From NCBI RefSeq assembly GCF_021496665.1, contig NZ_CP071246.1, positions 1,798,001-1,862,000 of the forward strand: a stretch of DNA of 64,000 nucleotides, read 5' to 3'. The translations under genes and the position numbers were made by a program. This stretch comes from Corynebacterium sp. CNCTC7651. Its GTDB lineage: Bacteria; Actinomycetota; Actinomycetes; Mycobacteriales; Mycobacteriaceae. Under the pieces are notes generated by a model. That model was not told the DNA's origin, did not search any database, and saw only the letters and a program-made list of their open reading frames with translations. Shown here piece after piece: positions 54,901-62,652 of this stretch (position 1 is the first letter of the stretch; each line of letters begins with the position of its first letter).

Positions 54901-57900
54901 ATCGCCGTTGCTGTCGTCAGAACCATCAGTGCTGCCGTCAGAACCACCGGTGCTGTCGTCGGAACCACCGGTGCTGCCGTCAGAACCACCGGTGCTGTCA
55001 TCGGCGCTGCCCGAGTTGTCGGAACCGCCGTTGCTGTCGTCGGAACCACCAGTGTTGTCGTCGGAACCACCGGTGCTGCCGTCGGAACCACCAGTGTTGT
55101 CGTCGGAACCGCCGGTGTTGTCGTCGGAACCGCCGGTGTTGTCGTCGGAACCACCGGTGCTGCCGTCGGAACCGCCGGAGTTGTCGGAACCGCCGTTGTT
55201 GTCGGAACCGCCGGTGTTGTCGGAACCGCCGGTGTTGTCGTCAGCGCCGCCCGGGTTGTCGGCATCGCCGTTGCTGTCGTCAGAACCACCAGTGCTGTCG
55301 TCAGAACCACCAGTGTTGTCGTCGGTGCTGCCCGAGTTGTCGTCCGAGCCACCGGTGCTGCCGTCGGAACCGCCGGAGTTGTCGGAACCGCCGGAGTTGT
55401 CGGAACCGCCGTTGTTGTCGGAACCACCAGTGTTGTCGTCAGAACCACCAGTGTTGTCGTCAGAGCCGCCGTTGTTGTCGGAACCGCCGGTGCTGTCGTC
55501 GGAACCGCCGGTGCTGCCGTCGGCGCCGCCCGGGTTGTCCGGGTTGTCAGAACCACCGGTGCTGTCGTCGGTGGTGCCCGGGTTGTCGTCAGAACCACCG
55601 GTGCTGTCGTCAGAACCGCCGGTGCTGTCATCGGTGGTGCCCGGGTTGTCGGAACCGCCGGTGCTGTCGTCAGAACCACCGGTGCTGCCCGAGTTGTCGT
55701 CCGAGCCACCGGTGCTGTCGTCGGTGGTGCCCGGGTTGTCGGAACCGCCGGTGCTGTCGTCAGAACCGCCGGTGCTGCCGTCGGAACCGCCGGTGCTGCC
55801 GTCGGAACCGCCGGAGTTGTCGTCAGAACCACCAGTGTTGTCGTCAGAACCGCCGTTGTCGTCGGAACCACCGGTGCTGTCGTCGGTGGTGCCCGGGTTG
55901 TCGTCCGAGCCACCGGTGCTGTCGTCGGTGGTGCCCGGGTTGTCGGAACCGCCGGTGCTGCCGTCAGAACCGCCGGTGCTGCCGTCGGAACCACCGGTGC
56001 TGCCGTCGGAACCGCCGGAGTTGTCGTCAGAACCACCAGTGTTGTCGTCAGAACCGCCGTTGTCGTCGGAACCACCGGTGCTGTCGTCGGTGGTGCCCGG
56101 GTTGTCGTCCGAGCCACCGGTGCTGTCGTCCGAGCCACCAGTGCTGTCGGAACCGCCGGTGCTGTCGTCAGAACCGCCGGTGCTGCCGTCGGAACCACCG
56201 GTGCTGCCGTCGGAACCGCCGGAGTTGTCGTCCGAGCCACCAGTGTTGTCGTCAGAACCGCCGTTGTCGTCGGAACCACCGGTGCTGTCGTCGGTGGTGC
56301 CCGGGTTGTCGTCCGAGCCACCGGTGCTGTCGTCCGAGCCACCAGTGCTGCCGGAACCGCCGGTGTTGTCGTCGGCGCCGCCCGGGTTGTCCGGGTTGTC
56401 GGAACCACCAGTGTTGTCGTCGGTGCTGCCCGGGTTGTCCGGGTTGTCCGGGTTGTCGGAACCGCCGGAGTTGTCAGAACCACCGTTGTTGTCGGAACCA
56501 CCGGAGTTGTCGTCGGTGCTGCCCGAGTTGTCGGCATCGCCGGCGCTGTCGTCAGAACCACCAGTGTTGTCGTCCGAGCCACCAGTGTTGTCGTCCGAGC
56601 CACCAGTGCTGCCGGAACCACCGGTGTTGTCGCCAGAACCACCAGTGCTGTCGTCGGTGCTGCCGGTGTTGTCGTCGGCGCCGCCCGAGTTGTCGTCAGA
56701 ACCACCGGTGCTGTCGTCGGTGCTGCCGGTGTTGTCGTCGGCGCCGCCCGGGTTGTCGGCGTCGCCGGTGCTGTCGTCAGAACCACCAGTGTTGTCGTCA
56801 GAACCACCGGTGCTGTCGTCGGAACCACCGGTGCTGCCGTCGGAACCACCAGTGTTGTCGCCGGAACCACCAGTGCCGTCCTGGTCGTCGGAACCACCGT
56901 CACCATTCCCGCCGGTGCTGTCGCCGGAGCCACCGGTGTTGTCGTCACCGTTCCCCCCGGTGGTGTCGTCACCGTTCCCGCCGGTGGTGTCGTCGGAACC
57001 GCCGGTGTTGTCGTCACCGTTCGCGCCAGAGTTGTCCTGGCCGTCGGAACCACCAGTGCCGTCCTCGTCGTCGGAACCACCGTCACCATTCCCGCCGGTG
57101 GTGTCGTCGGAGCCACCGGTGTTGTCGCCGCCGTTCCCGCCAGTGTTGTCGCCGGAACCGCCAGTGTTGTCCTGGTCGTCGGAACCACCGTCGCCGTTGC
57201 CGTCAGAACCACCGGTGTTGTTGTCAGAACCGCCGGTGCCGTCCTGGTTGTCGGTACCACCGCCGTTGCCGTCACCGTTCCCGCCGGTGGTGTCGCCGGA
57301 ACCGCCCGGGTTCTCCGTGCCGCCGGTGTTGTCGTCACCGTTCGCGCCAGTGTTGTCCTGGTTGTCAGAACCACCAGTGCCGTCCTGGTTGTCAGAACCA
57401 CCCGAGTTGTCGGAACCGCCCGGGTTCTGCGTGCCGCCGGTGTTGCTGTCAGAACCACCGGTGCTGTCGTCAGAACCGCCGGTGCTGTCGTCACCGTTCC
57501 CGCCAGTGTTGTCGCCGGAACCGCCAGTGTTGTCCTGGTCGTCGGAACCACCGTCGCCGTTGCCGTCAGAACCACCGGTGTTGTTGTCAGAACCGCCGGT
57601 GCTGTCGTCGGAACCACCGGTGCCGTCCTGGTCGTCGGAACCACCGTCACCGTTCCCGCCGGTCGTGTCGTCGGAACCACCGGTGTTGTCGTCACCGTTC
57701 GCGCCAGTGTTGTCCTGGTTGTCAGAACCACCAGTGCCGTCCTGGTTGTCAGAACCACCCGAGTTGTCGGAACCGCCGGTGCTGTCGTCAGAGCCACCGG
57801 TGCCGTCCGAATCGTCGGAACCACCGTCGCCGTTGCCGCCGTTGCTGTCGTCGGAACCACCGGTGTTGTCGTCACCGTTCCCGCCAGTGTTGTCGCCGGA

Positions 57901-59049
57901 ACCGCCGGTGCTGTCGTCACCGTTCCCGCCAGTGTTGTCGCCGGAACCGCCAGTGTTGTCCTGGTCGTCGGAACCACCGTCGCCGTTGCCGTCAGAACCA
58001 CCGGTGTTGTTGTCAGAACCGCCGGTGCTGTCGTCGGTGGTGCCCGGGTTGTCGTCAGAACCACCGGTGCTGTCGTCAGAACCACCGGTGCTGTCGTCAG
58101 AACCACCGGTGCTGTCGTCGGTGCTGCCGGTGTTGTCGTCGGCGCCGCCCGGGTTGTCGGAACCGCCAGTGCTGTCGTCAGAACCACCAGTGTTGTCGTC
58201 AGAACCACCGGTGCTGTCGTCAGAACCACCGGCGCTGTCGTCGGTGGTGCCCGGGTTGTCGTCCGAGCCACCGGTGCTGCCGTCGGAACCGCCGGAGTTG
58301 TCGGAACCGCCGGTGTTGTCGTCGGCGCCGCCCGGGTTGTCCGGGTTGTCGGAACCACCAGTGTTGTCGTCGGTGCTGCCCGGATTGTCGGCATCGCCGT
58401 TGCTGTCGTCGGTGCCGCCCGGGTTCTCAGTGCCGCCCGGGTTCGGGTCCGTCGGGTTTTCGGGCTTTGGAGGCTCGTTCGCTACCTCCTTGTCATCCTT
58501 GAATTCCTCCTCGACCTTTGCCTCTTTGCGGAGATCATCAAGAGTGGTGCTGAGGTGCTTGGAATCCACAATTCCGGCTTTCTGAAGCGCCTGGATGTGT
58601 ATGCCAAGCGTCTTCTCAGCCCTCTGAGGATCATTGGCGGTCAGCGCCAATGCCATGTTTTCCTTGTAAAACTTATTCCACGCGTCGTACTCGAGATTCG
58701 GCTTTTTCAAGCCCTTATCCCAGGCGGCATCCATGTAAACCTGCGTTACCACCGCGCGCTGGCGCAGGACAGACTTCCGCTGGAAATCGACATCGTATTC
58801 AAGGTCCTTGGTCGGTTCCCCCTTGGCTTTCGCCGTCTGAAGCGCGACCTCAGCTTTGACGTAGTTGTCCTCCAACGTCTTCAGCCTGTCCAATGCCCCG
58901 TCGATCAGGCCCTGGTTGCCCTTGCGCTTCGGTTCGAATTTCGGGTCAGCCGTAGTGCGGGCGTCTGCTACCGGTGCACTGGGGGCTAGCACGCCAGCAG
59001 TAGCCAAGACCGCAGCCATGACTGCGGCAGTTACTTTTTCTCTTTTCAC
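51931..59049 (-). CDS. Giant Ser-Asp-Gly repeat surface protein
   Basis: The product has 2,372 residues. GTG start at 59049 behind AAGGAC. A signal peptide (residues 1-30, cleavage after ...PSAPVADA) precedes a helical domain of about 170 residues (coiled-coil-like, e.g. GALDRLKTLEDNYVKAEVAL). Residues about 203-2300 are heptad-like repeats GGSDDNT, GGSDDST, GGSDNPG and DADNPGS, very acidic. A single membrane segment (GIWWWLFVVPFLMGVVGVIG, with MYAP following) ends in a short basic tail; no LPxTG motif. It is likely a long membrane-anchored stalk beyond the envelope, perhaps adhesive or calcium-binding by analogy to Sdr proteins. It lies between two identical tRNA-Asp genes. Confidence 0.88.
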   Translation of the reverse strand: MKREKVTAAVMAAVLATAGVLAPSAPVADARTTADPKFEPKRKGNQGLIDGALDRLKTLEDNYVKAEVALQTAKAKGEPTKDLEYDVDFQRKSVLRQRAVVTQVYMDAAWDKGLKKPNLEYDAWNKFYKENMALALTANDPQRAEKTLGIHIQALQKAGIVDSKHLSTTLDDLRKEAKVEEEFKDDKEVANEPPKPENPTDPNPGGTENPGGTDDSNGDADNPGSTDDNTGGSDNPDNPGGADDNTGGSDNSGGSDGSTGGSDDNPGTTDDSAGGSDDSTGGSDDNTGGSDDSTGGSDNPGGADDNTGSTDDSTGGSDDSTGGSDDSTGGSDDNPGTTDDSTGGSDNNTGGSDGNGDGGSDDQDNTGGSGDNTGGNGDDSTGGSGDNTGGNGDDNTGGSDDSNGGNGDGGSDDSDGTGGSDDSTGGSDNSGGSDNQDGTGGSDNQDNTGANGDDNTGGSDDTTGGNGDGGSDDQDGTGGSDDSTGGSDNNTGGSDGNGDGGSDDQDNTGGSGDNTGGNGDDSTGGSDDSTGGSDSNTGGTQNPGGSDNSGGSDNQDGTGGSDNQDNTGANGDDNTGGTENPGGSGDTTGGNGDGNGGGTDNQDGTGGSDNNTGGSDGNGDGGSDDQDNTGGSGDNTGGNGGDNTGGSDDTTGGNGDGGSDDEDGTGGSDGQDNSGANGDDNTGGSDDTTGGNGDDTTGGNGDDNTGGSGDSTGGNGDGGSDDQDGTGGSGDNTGGSDGSTGGSDDSTGGSDDNTGGSDDSTGDADNPGGADDNTGSTDDSTGGSDDNSGGADDNTGSTDDSTGGSGDNTGGSGSTGGSDDNTGGSDDNTGGSDDSAGDADNSGSTDDNSGGSDNNGGSDNSGGSDNPDNPDNPGSTDDNTGGSDNPDNPGGADDNTGGSGSTGGSDDSTGGSDDNPGTTDDSTGGSDDNGGSDDNTGGSDDNSGGSDGSTGGSDGSTGGSDDSTGGSDSTGGSDDSTGGSDDNPGTTDDSTGGSDDNGGSDDNTGGSDDNSGGSDGSTGGSDGSTGGSDGSTGGSDNPGTTDDSTGGSDDNPGTTDDSTGGSDDNGGSDDNTGGSDDNSGGSDGSTGGSDGSTGGSDDSTGGSDNPGTTDDSTGGSDDNSGSTGGSDDSTGGSDNPGTTDDSTGGSDDSTGGSDDNPGTTDDSTGGSDNPDNPGGADGSTGGSDDSTGGSDNNGGSDDNTGGSDDNTGGSDNNGGSDNSGGSDNSGGSDGSTGGSDDNSGSTDDNTGGSDDSTGGSDDSNGDADNPGGADDNTGGSDNTGGSDNNGGSDNSGGSDGSTGGSDDNTGGSDDNTGGSDDNTGGSDGSTGGSDDNTGGSDDSNGGSDNSGSADDSTGGSDGSTGGSDDSTGGSDGSTDGSDDSNGDADNPGGADDNTGGSDDSNGDADNPGGADDNTGGSDGSTGGSDDSTGDADNPGSADGSTGGSDGSTGGSDNPDNPGGADDNTGGSDGNTGGSGNTGGSDDNTGGSDDSTGDADNSGSADNPGGADDSNGDADNPGSADGSTGGSDDNTGGSDDSNGDADNPGSTDDNTGGSDDNTGGSDDSTGDADNSGSADDNSGGSDNNGGSDNSGGSDNPDNPDSPGSTDDNNGGSDNNGGSDDNTGGSDENTGGSDNPDNPGSTDDNNGGSDGSTGGSDDNTGGSDDSTGGSDDSNGDADNPGSTDDNNGGSDDSTGGSDDQDNTGGSDGQDGTGGSDDTTGGSDNSGGSDNSGGSDNSGGSDNPDNPDHPGSADDSTGGSDDQDNTGGSDGQDGTGGSDDTTGGNGDGNGGGTDNQDNTGGSDNNTGGTENPGGSDNSGGSDNQDSTDGSDGQDKTGGSDGQDGTGGSDDSTGGSGDGGSDDQDGTGGSDGQDNTGANGDDNTGGTENPGGSGDNTGGNGGDSTGANGDGGSDDSDGTGGSDDSTGGSDNNTGGTENPGGSDNSGGSDNQDNTGANGDDNTGGSDNSGGSDNQDGTGGSDGQDNTGANGDDNTGGSDDTTGGNGDVNTGGSDDSTGGSDNSGGSDDQDGTGGSDGQDNTGANGDDNTGGSDDTTGGNGDVNTGGSDDSTGGSDNSGGSDDQDGTGGSDGQDNTGANGDDTTGGNGDDNTGGSDDSTGGSDNNTGGSDGNGDGGSDDSTGGNGDGGSGDQDGTGGSGDNTGGNGDDNTGGSGDNTGGNGDDSTGASGESTGGNGDDNTAGNGDGGSDDSDGSGGSDDNTGGSDGDNTGGSDGDGGGTDNQDNNGGDGNGDDNTGGNDNPGGSDGNVGGSDDASGTDGGSNAGGANGTSDKPGNTGGNSDGETGSTQRPGAAEKPTRGENSSSFEGSSDCGSSRGRGIWWWLFVVPFLMGVVGVIGYLAPMYAPRVEERVNAFIKGF
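52150..58440 (-). repeat. Repeat region of the giant gene, 21-nt type units
   Basis: About 6.3 kb of imperfect 18-21 nt units encoding GGSDDxT-type heptads, interrupted by longer higher-order blocks that recur several times (for example the same SDDQDGTGGSDGQDNTGAN unit at 52770 and 52950). Two other frames are open for over 2,100 codons. Confidence 0.95.
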
Positions 59050-59222
59050 GAGGGGGTCCTTGCTTTCAGAGGGACAAACAGATGAGCTCTGGAACGCCAA
59101 ACTCATTAGAAGGTGAGCTTAATCTCGCTAACAGTTTGGCAACAGATCTATAGCGCGTGACCTCTTGCACCGCGGGATGTCCACGAGAGTTTGGGGCTGA
59201 GAACGTACGTCGAAAAGCAAAA

Positions 59223-59242
59223 GCCCGAGGCTAACCTCGGGC
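59223..59242 (-). terminator. Terminator after tRNA-Asp, fused to a motif copy
   Basis: GCCCGAGG pairs with CCTCGGGC around TTAG. On the minus strand the tail CTTTTGCTTTTCGACG contains the motif copy 59208-59218. It ends the tRNA-Glu-Asp transcript. Confidence 0.8.
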
Positions 59243-59248
59243 AAATGG

Positions 59249-59322
59249 CGACCCTGACGGGACTTGAACCCGCGACCTCCGCCGTGACAGGGCGGCGCGC
59301 TAACCAACTGCGCCACAGGGCC
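59249..59322 (-). tRNA. tRNA-Asp (anticodon GTC), copy next to tRNA-Glu
   Basis: Identical to the gene at 51661-51734. Follows tRNA-Glu by one base. Confidence 0.95.
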
Positions 59323-59323
59323 G

Positions 59324-59396
59324 TACCCCCAACGGGATTCGAACCCGTGTTGCCGCCGTGAAAGGGCGGAGTCCTAGGCCTCTAGACGATAGGGGC
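59324..59396 (-). tRNA. tRNA-Glu (anticodon TTC)
   Basis: 73 nt. Anticodon arm CCGCC-CTTTCAC-GGCGG reads TTC. The acceptor stem has two wobble pairs, as is common for bacterial tRNA-Glu. First gene of the tRNA transcript. Confidence 0.93.
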
Positions 59397-59465
59397 GCTG
59401 ATAACAGCCCGCCAATCATAAAACAGGCCGGGGGACAAGACCAAACAGAGTGCTTAGCTGGGCGA

Positions 59466-59879
59466 TTAGCGGACGACGGGGGCGTAACGGGCGCGATCGT
59501 CAGAAGAGCTGACGATTCGGGAGCCGAACGGGAAGCACATGACCGGGATCATCTTCAAGTTCGCCCAGGCGAGCGGGAGGCCAATGATGGTGATCGCCTG
59601 CACGCCGGCGGTGACCACGTGGCCGATGGAGAGCCACATGCCGGCGAAGACGAACCAGAGGATATTGCCCAGCATGCCGAAGGCGCCGGTGTTGCCCTGC
59701 ACAACCTCGCGGCCGAACGGCCAGATGACGTAGCCGGCGATGCGGAAGGAGGCGATGCCGAACGGGATGGTGACAATCAGGAGGCAAGAAATGATGCCGG
59801 CGAGAGTGTAGGCGATGAACAGCCAGATCCCGGCCGTGAACAGCCAGATGATGTTGAGGATGAAGCGAATGAGACCCAT
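59466..59879 (-). CDS. YccF-family membrane protein
   Basis: The product has 137 residues. Two YccF domains: FILNIIWLFTAGIWLFIAYT and LGNILWFVFAGMWLSIGH, each followed by a hydrophilic loop (IPFGIASFRIAGYVIWPFG and a LPLAWANLKMIPVMCFPFG repeat). A four-helix inner-membrane protein of unknown function. Not linked functionally to the adjacent tRNA genes. Confidence 0.9.
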   Translation of the reverse strand: MGLIRFILNIIWLFTAGIWLFIAYTLAGIISCLLIVTIPFGIASFRIAGYVIWPFGREVVQGNTGAFGMLGNILWFVFAGMWLSIGHVVTAGVQAITIIGLPLAWANLKMIPVMCFPFGSRIVSSSDDRARYAPVVR

Positions 59880-59916
59880 ACCCGCAGGGTAGCGCGGTTT
59901 CGGCTCGCGTGGTGGG

Positions 59917-60783
59917 TTAACCAGGGAGAATGAGAAGGCTCGCGGCCATGACAGCCATGCCAGCGACCGTGCCGTATGCGGCGGCGTTCAGGCGGCCGGA
60001 CTGGATCGCGGTGGGCAAGAGCTTGGCTAGGCTGACAAAGACCATGATGCCCGCGACGGCGGCGAAGCTGTAGCCCAGCGTTGTCGGGCCCATAAACGGG
60101 CGCAACAGGAGAAAACCAAGTAGGGCACCGAGCGGCTCCGCGAGCCCGGAGAGCATGGCCCAGCCGGCGGCACGCCACTTCTGCCCCGTCGCCTCGCGCA
60201 GAGGCACTGCGACGGCTACGCCCTCCGGAATGTTGTGGATTGCAATGGCCACCGCGATTGGAAGCGCCAGCACCGGATCTTGAAGCGCCACAACGAAAGT
60301 GGCAAACCCCTCCGGGAAGTTGTGCAGGGCAATCGCCAGCGCGGTAAGCAGGCCCACGTTGCGCATCTGTTGCGTCGCGCGCGTACTAGCTCGCGTGCCA
60401 GCATCTGCGCCCGCTCCTGCTCCTGCACCCGCACCGGCGCCGCCACCACCGCCGGGCGGCGTTTGCCGCGGGTTCACACCGTCCGGAACAACGCGGTCAA
60501 TCAGCGCAATCAAGGCGATGCCCGCAAAGAAGGCGATAGTGCCGTGGAGATGTGGGTTGGTGGAGGAAGCGTCGGCAAGCTCGGCAATGCCCTCCGGCAG
60601 CAGCTCTACCAGCGAAATGTAGACCATCACGCCAGCGGAAAAACCCAGCGAACCTGCGAGGAAACGCTGCCCCGGCGCGTGCTTCAGGGCTACGAGGAGC
60701 CCGCCTAAACCGGTAGACAGCCCGGCCAGCAGCGTGATGCCAAACGCCACCGCTATCGCCGAAGTGTCAAACCCAGAGAGCAT
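59917..60783 (-). CDS. zupT: ZIP-family metal transporter (ZupT)
   Basis: The product has 288 residues. Eight membrane helices; the metal-binding motifs HNFPEGFATF and HNIPEGVAVA are present. Takes up zinc and other divalent metals. The cytoplasmic loop between helices 3 and 4 holds a Gly/Ala repeat (GGGGGAGAGAGAGAGADAG) instead of the usual His-rich loop. ATG at 60783. A motif copy (60570) lies in the gene. Confidence 0.92.
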   Translation of the reverse strand: MLSGFDTSAIAVAFGITLLAGLSTGLGGLLVALKHAPGQRFLAGSLGFSAGVMVYISLVELLPEGIAELADASSTNPHLHGTIAFFAGIALIALIDRVVPDGVNPRQTPPGGGGGAGAGAGAGAGADAGTRASTRATQQMRNVGLLTALAIALHNFPEGFATFVVALQDPVLALPIAVAIAIHNIPEGVAVAVPLREATGQKWRAAGWAMLSGLAEPLGALLGFLLLRPFMGPTTLGYSFAAVAGIMVFVSLAKLLPTAIQSGRLNAAAYGTVAGMAVMAASLLILPG

Positions 60784-60848
60784 GGCCCCACTGTAATGGG
60801 CGGCATGAATGACATAACCCCCAACCGCGTGGATTGGGGGGATGGCAG

Positions 60849-60921
60849 TGGGCCCTCCGGGGCTCGAACCCGGGACCTGCGGATTAAAAGTCCGTAGCTC
60901 TACCAACTGAGCTAAAGGCCC
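60849..60921 (-). tRNA. tRNA-Lys (anticodon TTT)
   Basis: 73 nt. Acceptor GGGCCTT/AGGGCCC with discriminator A; anticodon loop CTTTTAA reads TTT. Different from the tRNA whose 3' end forms the att site at 7709-7746. Confidence 0.94.
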
Positions 60922-61036
60922 GTGCGCGTTCATGGTAGTCCGTGGGAATCTGCGGGATGAAATTACCCCCGGGGCGCGTGCGACGTGCGTCTCAAAATGA
61001 CGCGTTCCCCACCTTTCGTACGACCTATGTAGAACG

Positions 61037-61046
61037 CTGTATACAG
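61037..61046. promoter_or_regulatory. Palindrome CTGTATACAG upstream of cydA
   Basis: A perfect 10-bp palindrome 51 bp before the cydA start, overlapping a possible -10 (TATACA). It may be an operator for oxygen or redox control of the bd oxidase. Confidence 0.5.
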
Positions 61047-61097
61047 TTGCGTGCTTTTGCGCTTCTCGGTCTTCATTTCCCGGAAAGGACGCCGCAG

Positions 61098-62648
61098 ATG
61101 GAGCTCGATCTCGTCGACCTCTCACGGTGGCAATTCGGCATCACCACCGTTTACCACTACCTTTTTGTACCGCTCACGATGGGTCTGGCCCCGATGGTGG
61201 CCATCATGCAGACGATGTGGCACCGGACTGACGACGAACGCTGGTACCGCGCCACACGATTCTTCGGCAACATTTTGCTGATCAACTTCGCCATGGGCAT
61301 TGTCACCGGCATTGTGCAGGAGTTCCAGTTCGGCCTGAACTGGTCCGAATACTCCAGCTTCGTCGGTGACGTGTTCGGTGCCCCGCTCGCCTTCGAGGGC
61401 CTGACCGCCTTCTTCTTCGAGTCCATCTTCCTGGGCGTGTGGATCTTCGGCTGGGGCCGCGTGCCCAAGTGGGCGCACCTGGCCTCGATCTGGGTCGTGG
61501 CGTTCGCGGTGAACGTCTCCGCCTACTGGATCATCACCGCCAATTCCTTCATGCAACACCCGGTGGGTGCGGTGTACAACCCGGAGACCGACCGCGCCGA
61601 GCTGGTGGACTTCTGGGCACTGCTGACCAACCCCACCGTCCTGGCCGCGTTCCCGCACGCAGTGTTCGGTTCCTGGATGCTGGCGGGCACGCTGGTATGC
61701 GGCCTGGCCGGCTGGTGGATGGTCAAGGAGCAGCGCGCAGGCGACCCGGAAGGCAACGCCGCCACCATCTGGCGCAGCTGCACCCGCTTCGGCGCGTGGA
61801 CCATACTGGTGGCCAGCGTCCTCATCTTCGCCACGGGCGACAAGCTGGCAAAGCTCATGTTCACCCAGCAGCCCATGAAGATGGCCTCTGCAGAGGCGCT
61901 GTGCCGCACAGAGATGGACCCGCACTTCTCCGTGCTTTCCATCTCCACGCTGAATGACTGTGAATCAGCCGTCCAGCTCATCGGCATCCCCTACGTGCTG
62001 CCGTTCCTGGCGGACGGCAAATTCACCGGCGTGACGCTGCAAGGCGTGCTGGACCTGCAGGAGCAGTACGAGGCGCTCTACGGCCCGGGCAACTACACCC
62101 CGAACCTCTTTGTCACCTACTGGTCCTTCCGCATGATGATCGGCTTCATGGCCGTGAGCATGGTCATGGCCGTGATCGCTCTCTGGATGACGCGCGGCAA
62201 GCGCGTGCCTTCCGCGAAGTGGATCATGCCGGCCTGCATCATCGCGCTGCCCGCACCGTGGCTATCCAACATCTCCGGCTGGGTGTTCACCGAGATGGGC
62301 CGCCAGCCCTGGATCGTGCACCCGAACCCGATCTACCAAGGCCAGAACCCGGAGGGGATGCAGGACCAGATCCACATGATCGTGGACTTCGGTGTCTCGG
62401 ACCACCAGCCGTGGCAGGTGCTGCTCTCCATGTCCCTGTTCACGCTCATTTACGGCGTCGGCGCCGTCATCTGGGTGTGGCTGATCGCCCGCTACACCAA
62501 GAAGGGCATGAACCAGCCGGGCCTCCACCACGGGGATTCGGAGCGCGTTGCGGAAATCACCTACGGGCCGGAGGAAAACACCACGCTGGAGCCGTTGAGC
62601 TTCGGGGCGGGTTCTACTGTCGTCGAAAAGCAAGGCAAGGAGCGTTAA
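61098..62648 (+). CDS. cydA: Cytochrome bd oxidase subunit I
   Basis: The product has 516 residues. Quinol oxidase with heme b558/b595/d. Conserved RWQFGITTVYHYLFVPLTMG with the b595 His, GFMAVSMVMAVIALW, and the Q-loop in its short form GRQPWIVHPNPIY. AAAGGAC precedes ATG 61098. Forms an operon with cydB and cydD. Bd oxidase serves at low oxygen and under nitric oxide or sulfide stress. Confidence 0.97.
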   Translation: MELDLVDLSRWQFGITTVYHYLFVPLTMGLAPMVAIMQTMWHRTDDERWYRATRFFGNILLINFAMGIVTGIVQEFQFGLNWSEYSSFVGDVFGAPLAFEGLTAFFFESIFLGVWIFGWGRVPKWAHLASIWVVAFAVNVSAYWIITANSFMQHPVGAVYNPETDRAELVDFWALLTNPTVLAAFPHAVFGSWMLAGTLVCGLAGWWMVKEQRAGDPEGNAATIWRSCTRFGAWTILVASVLIFATGDKLAKLMFTQQPMKMASAEALCRTEMDPHFSVLSISTLNDCESAVQLIGIPYVLPFLADGKFTGVTLQGVLDLQEQYEALYGPGNYTPNLFVTYWSFRMMIGFMAVSMVMAVIALWMTRGKRVPSAKWIMPACIIALPAPWLSNISGWVFTEMGRQPWIVHPNPIYQGQNPEGMQDQIHMIVDFGVSDHQPWQVLLSMSLFTLIYGVGAVIWVWLIARYTKKGMNQPGLHHGDSERVAEITYGPEENTTLEPLSFGAGSTVVEKQGKER

Positions 62649-62652
62649 GGCC

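Noticed and set aside
52032..58394. 2,120-codon second minus-strand frame (Thr/Pro/Ala repeats)
   Set aside because: Same repeat tract read out of frame; no start signal, no unique flanking domain.
51941..58585. 2,214-codon plus-strand open frame opposite the giant gene
   Set aside because: It lies entirely within the repeat tract. Its product is a monotonous Pro/Ser/Glu repeat without signal peptide or domain. The minus-strand frame has a signal peptide, membrane anchor and ribosome-binding site.
60942..61097. Extended CydA N-terminus from 60942
   Set aside because: The ATG at 61098 has a ribosome-binding site and matches the conserved CydA N-terminus; the extension covers the promoter region.
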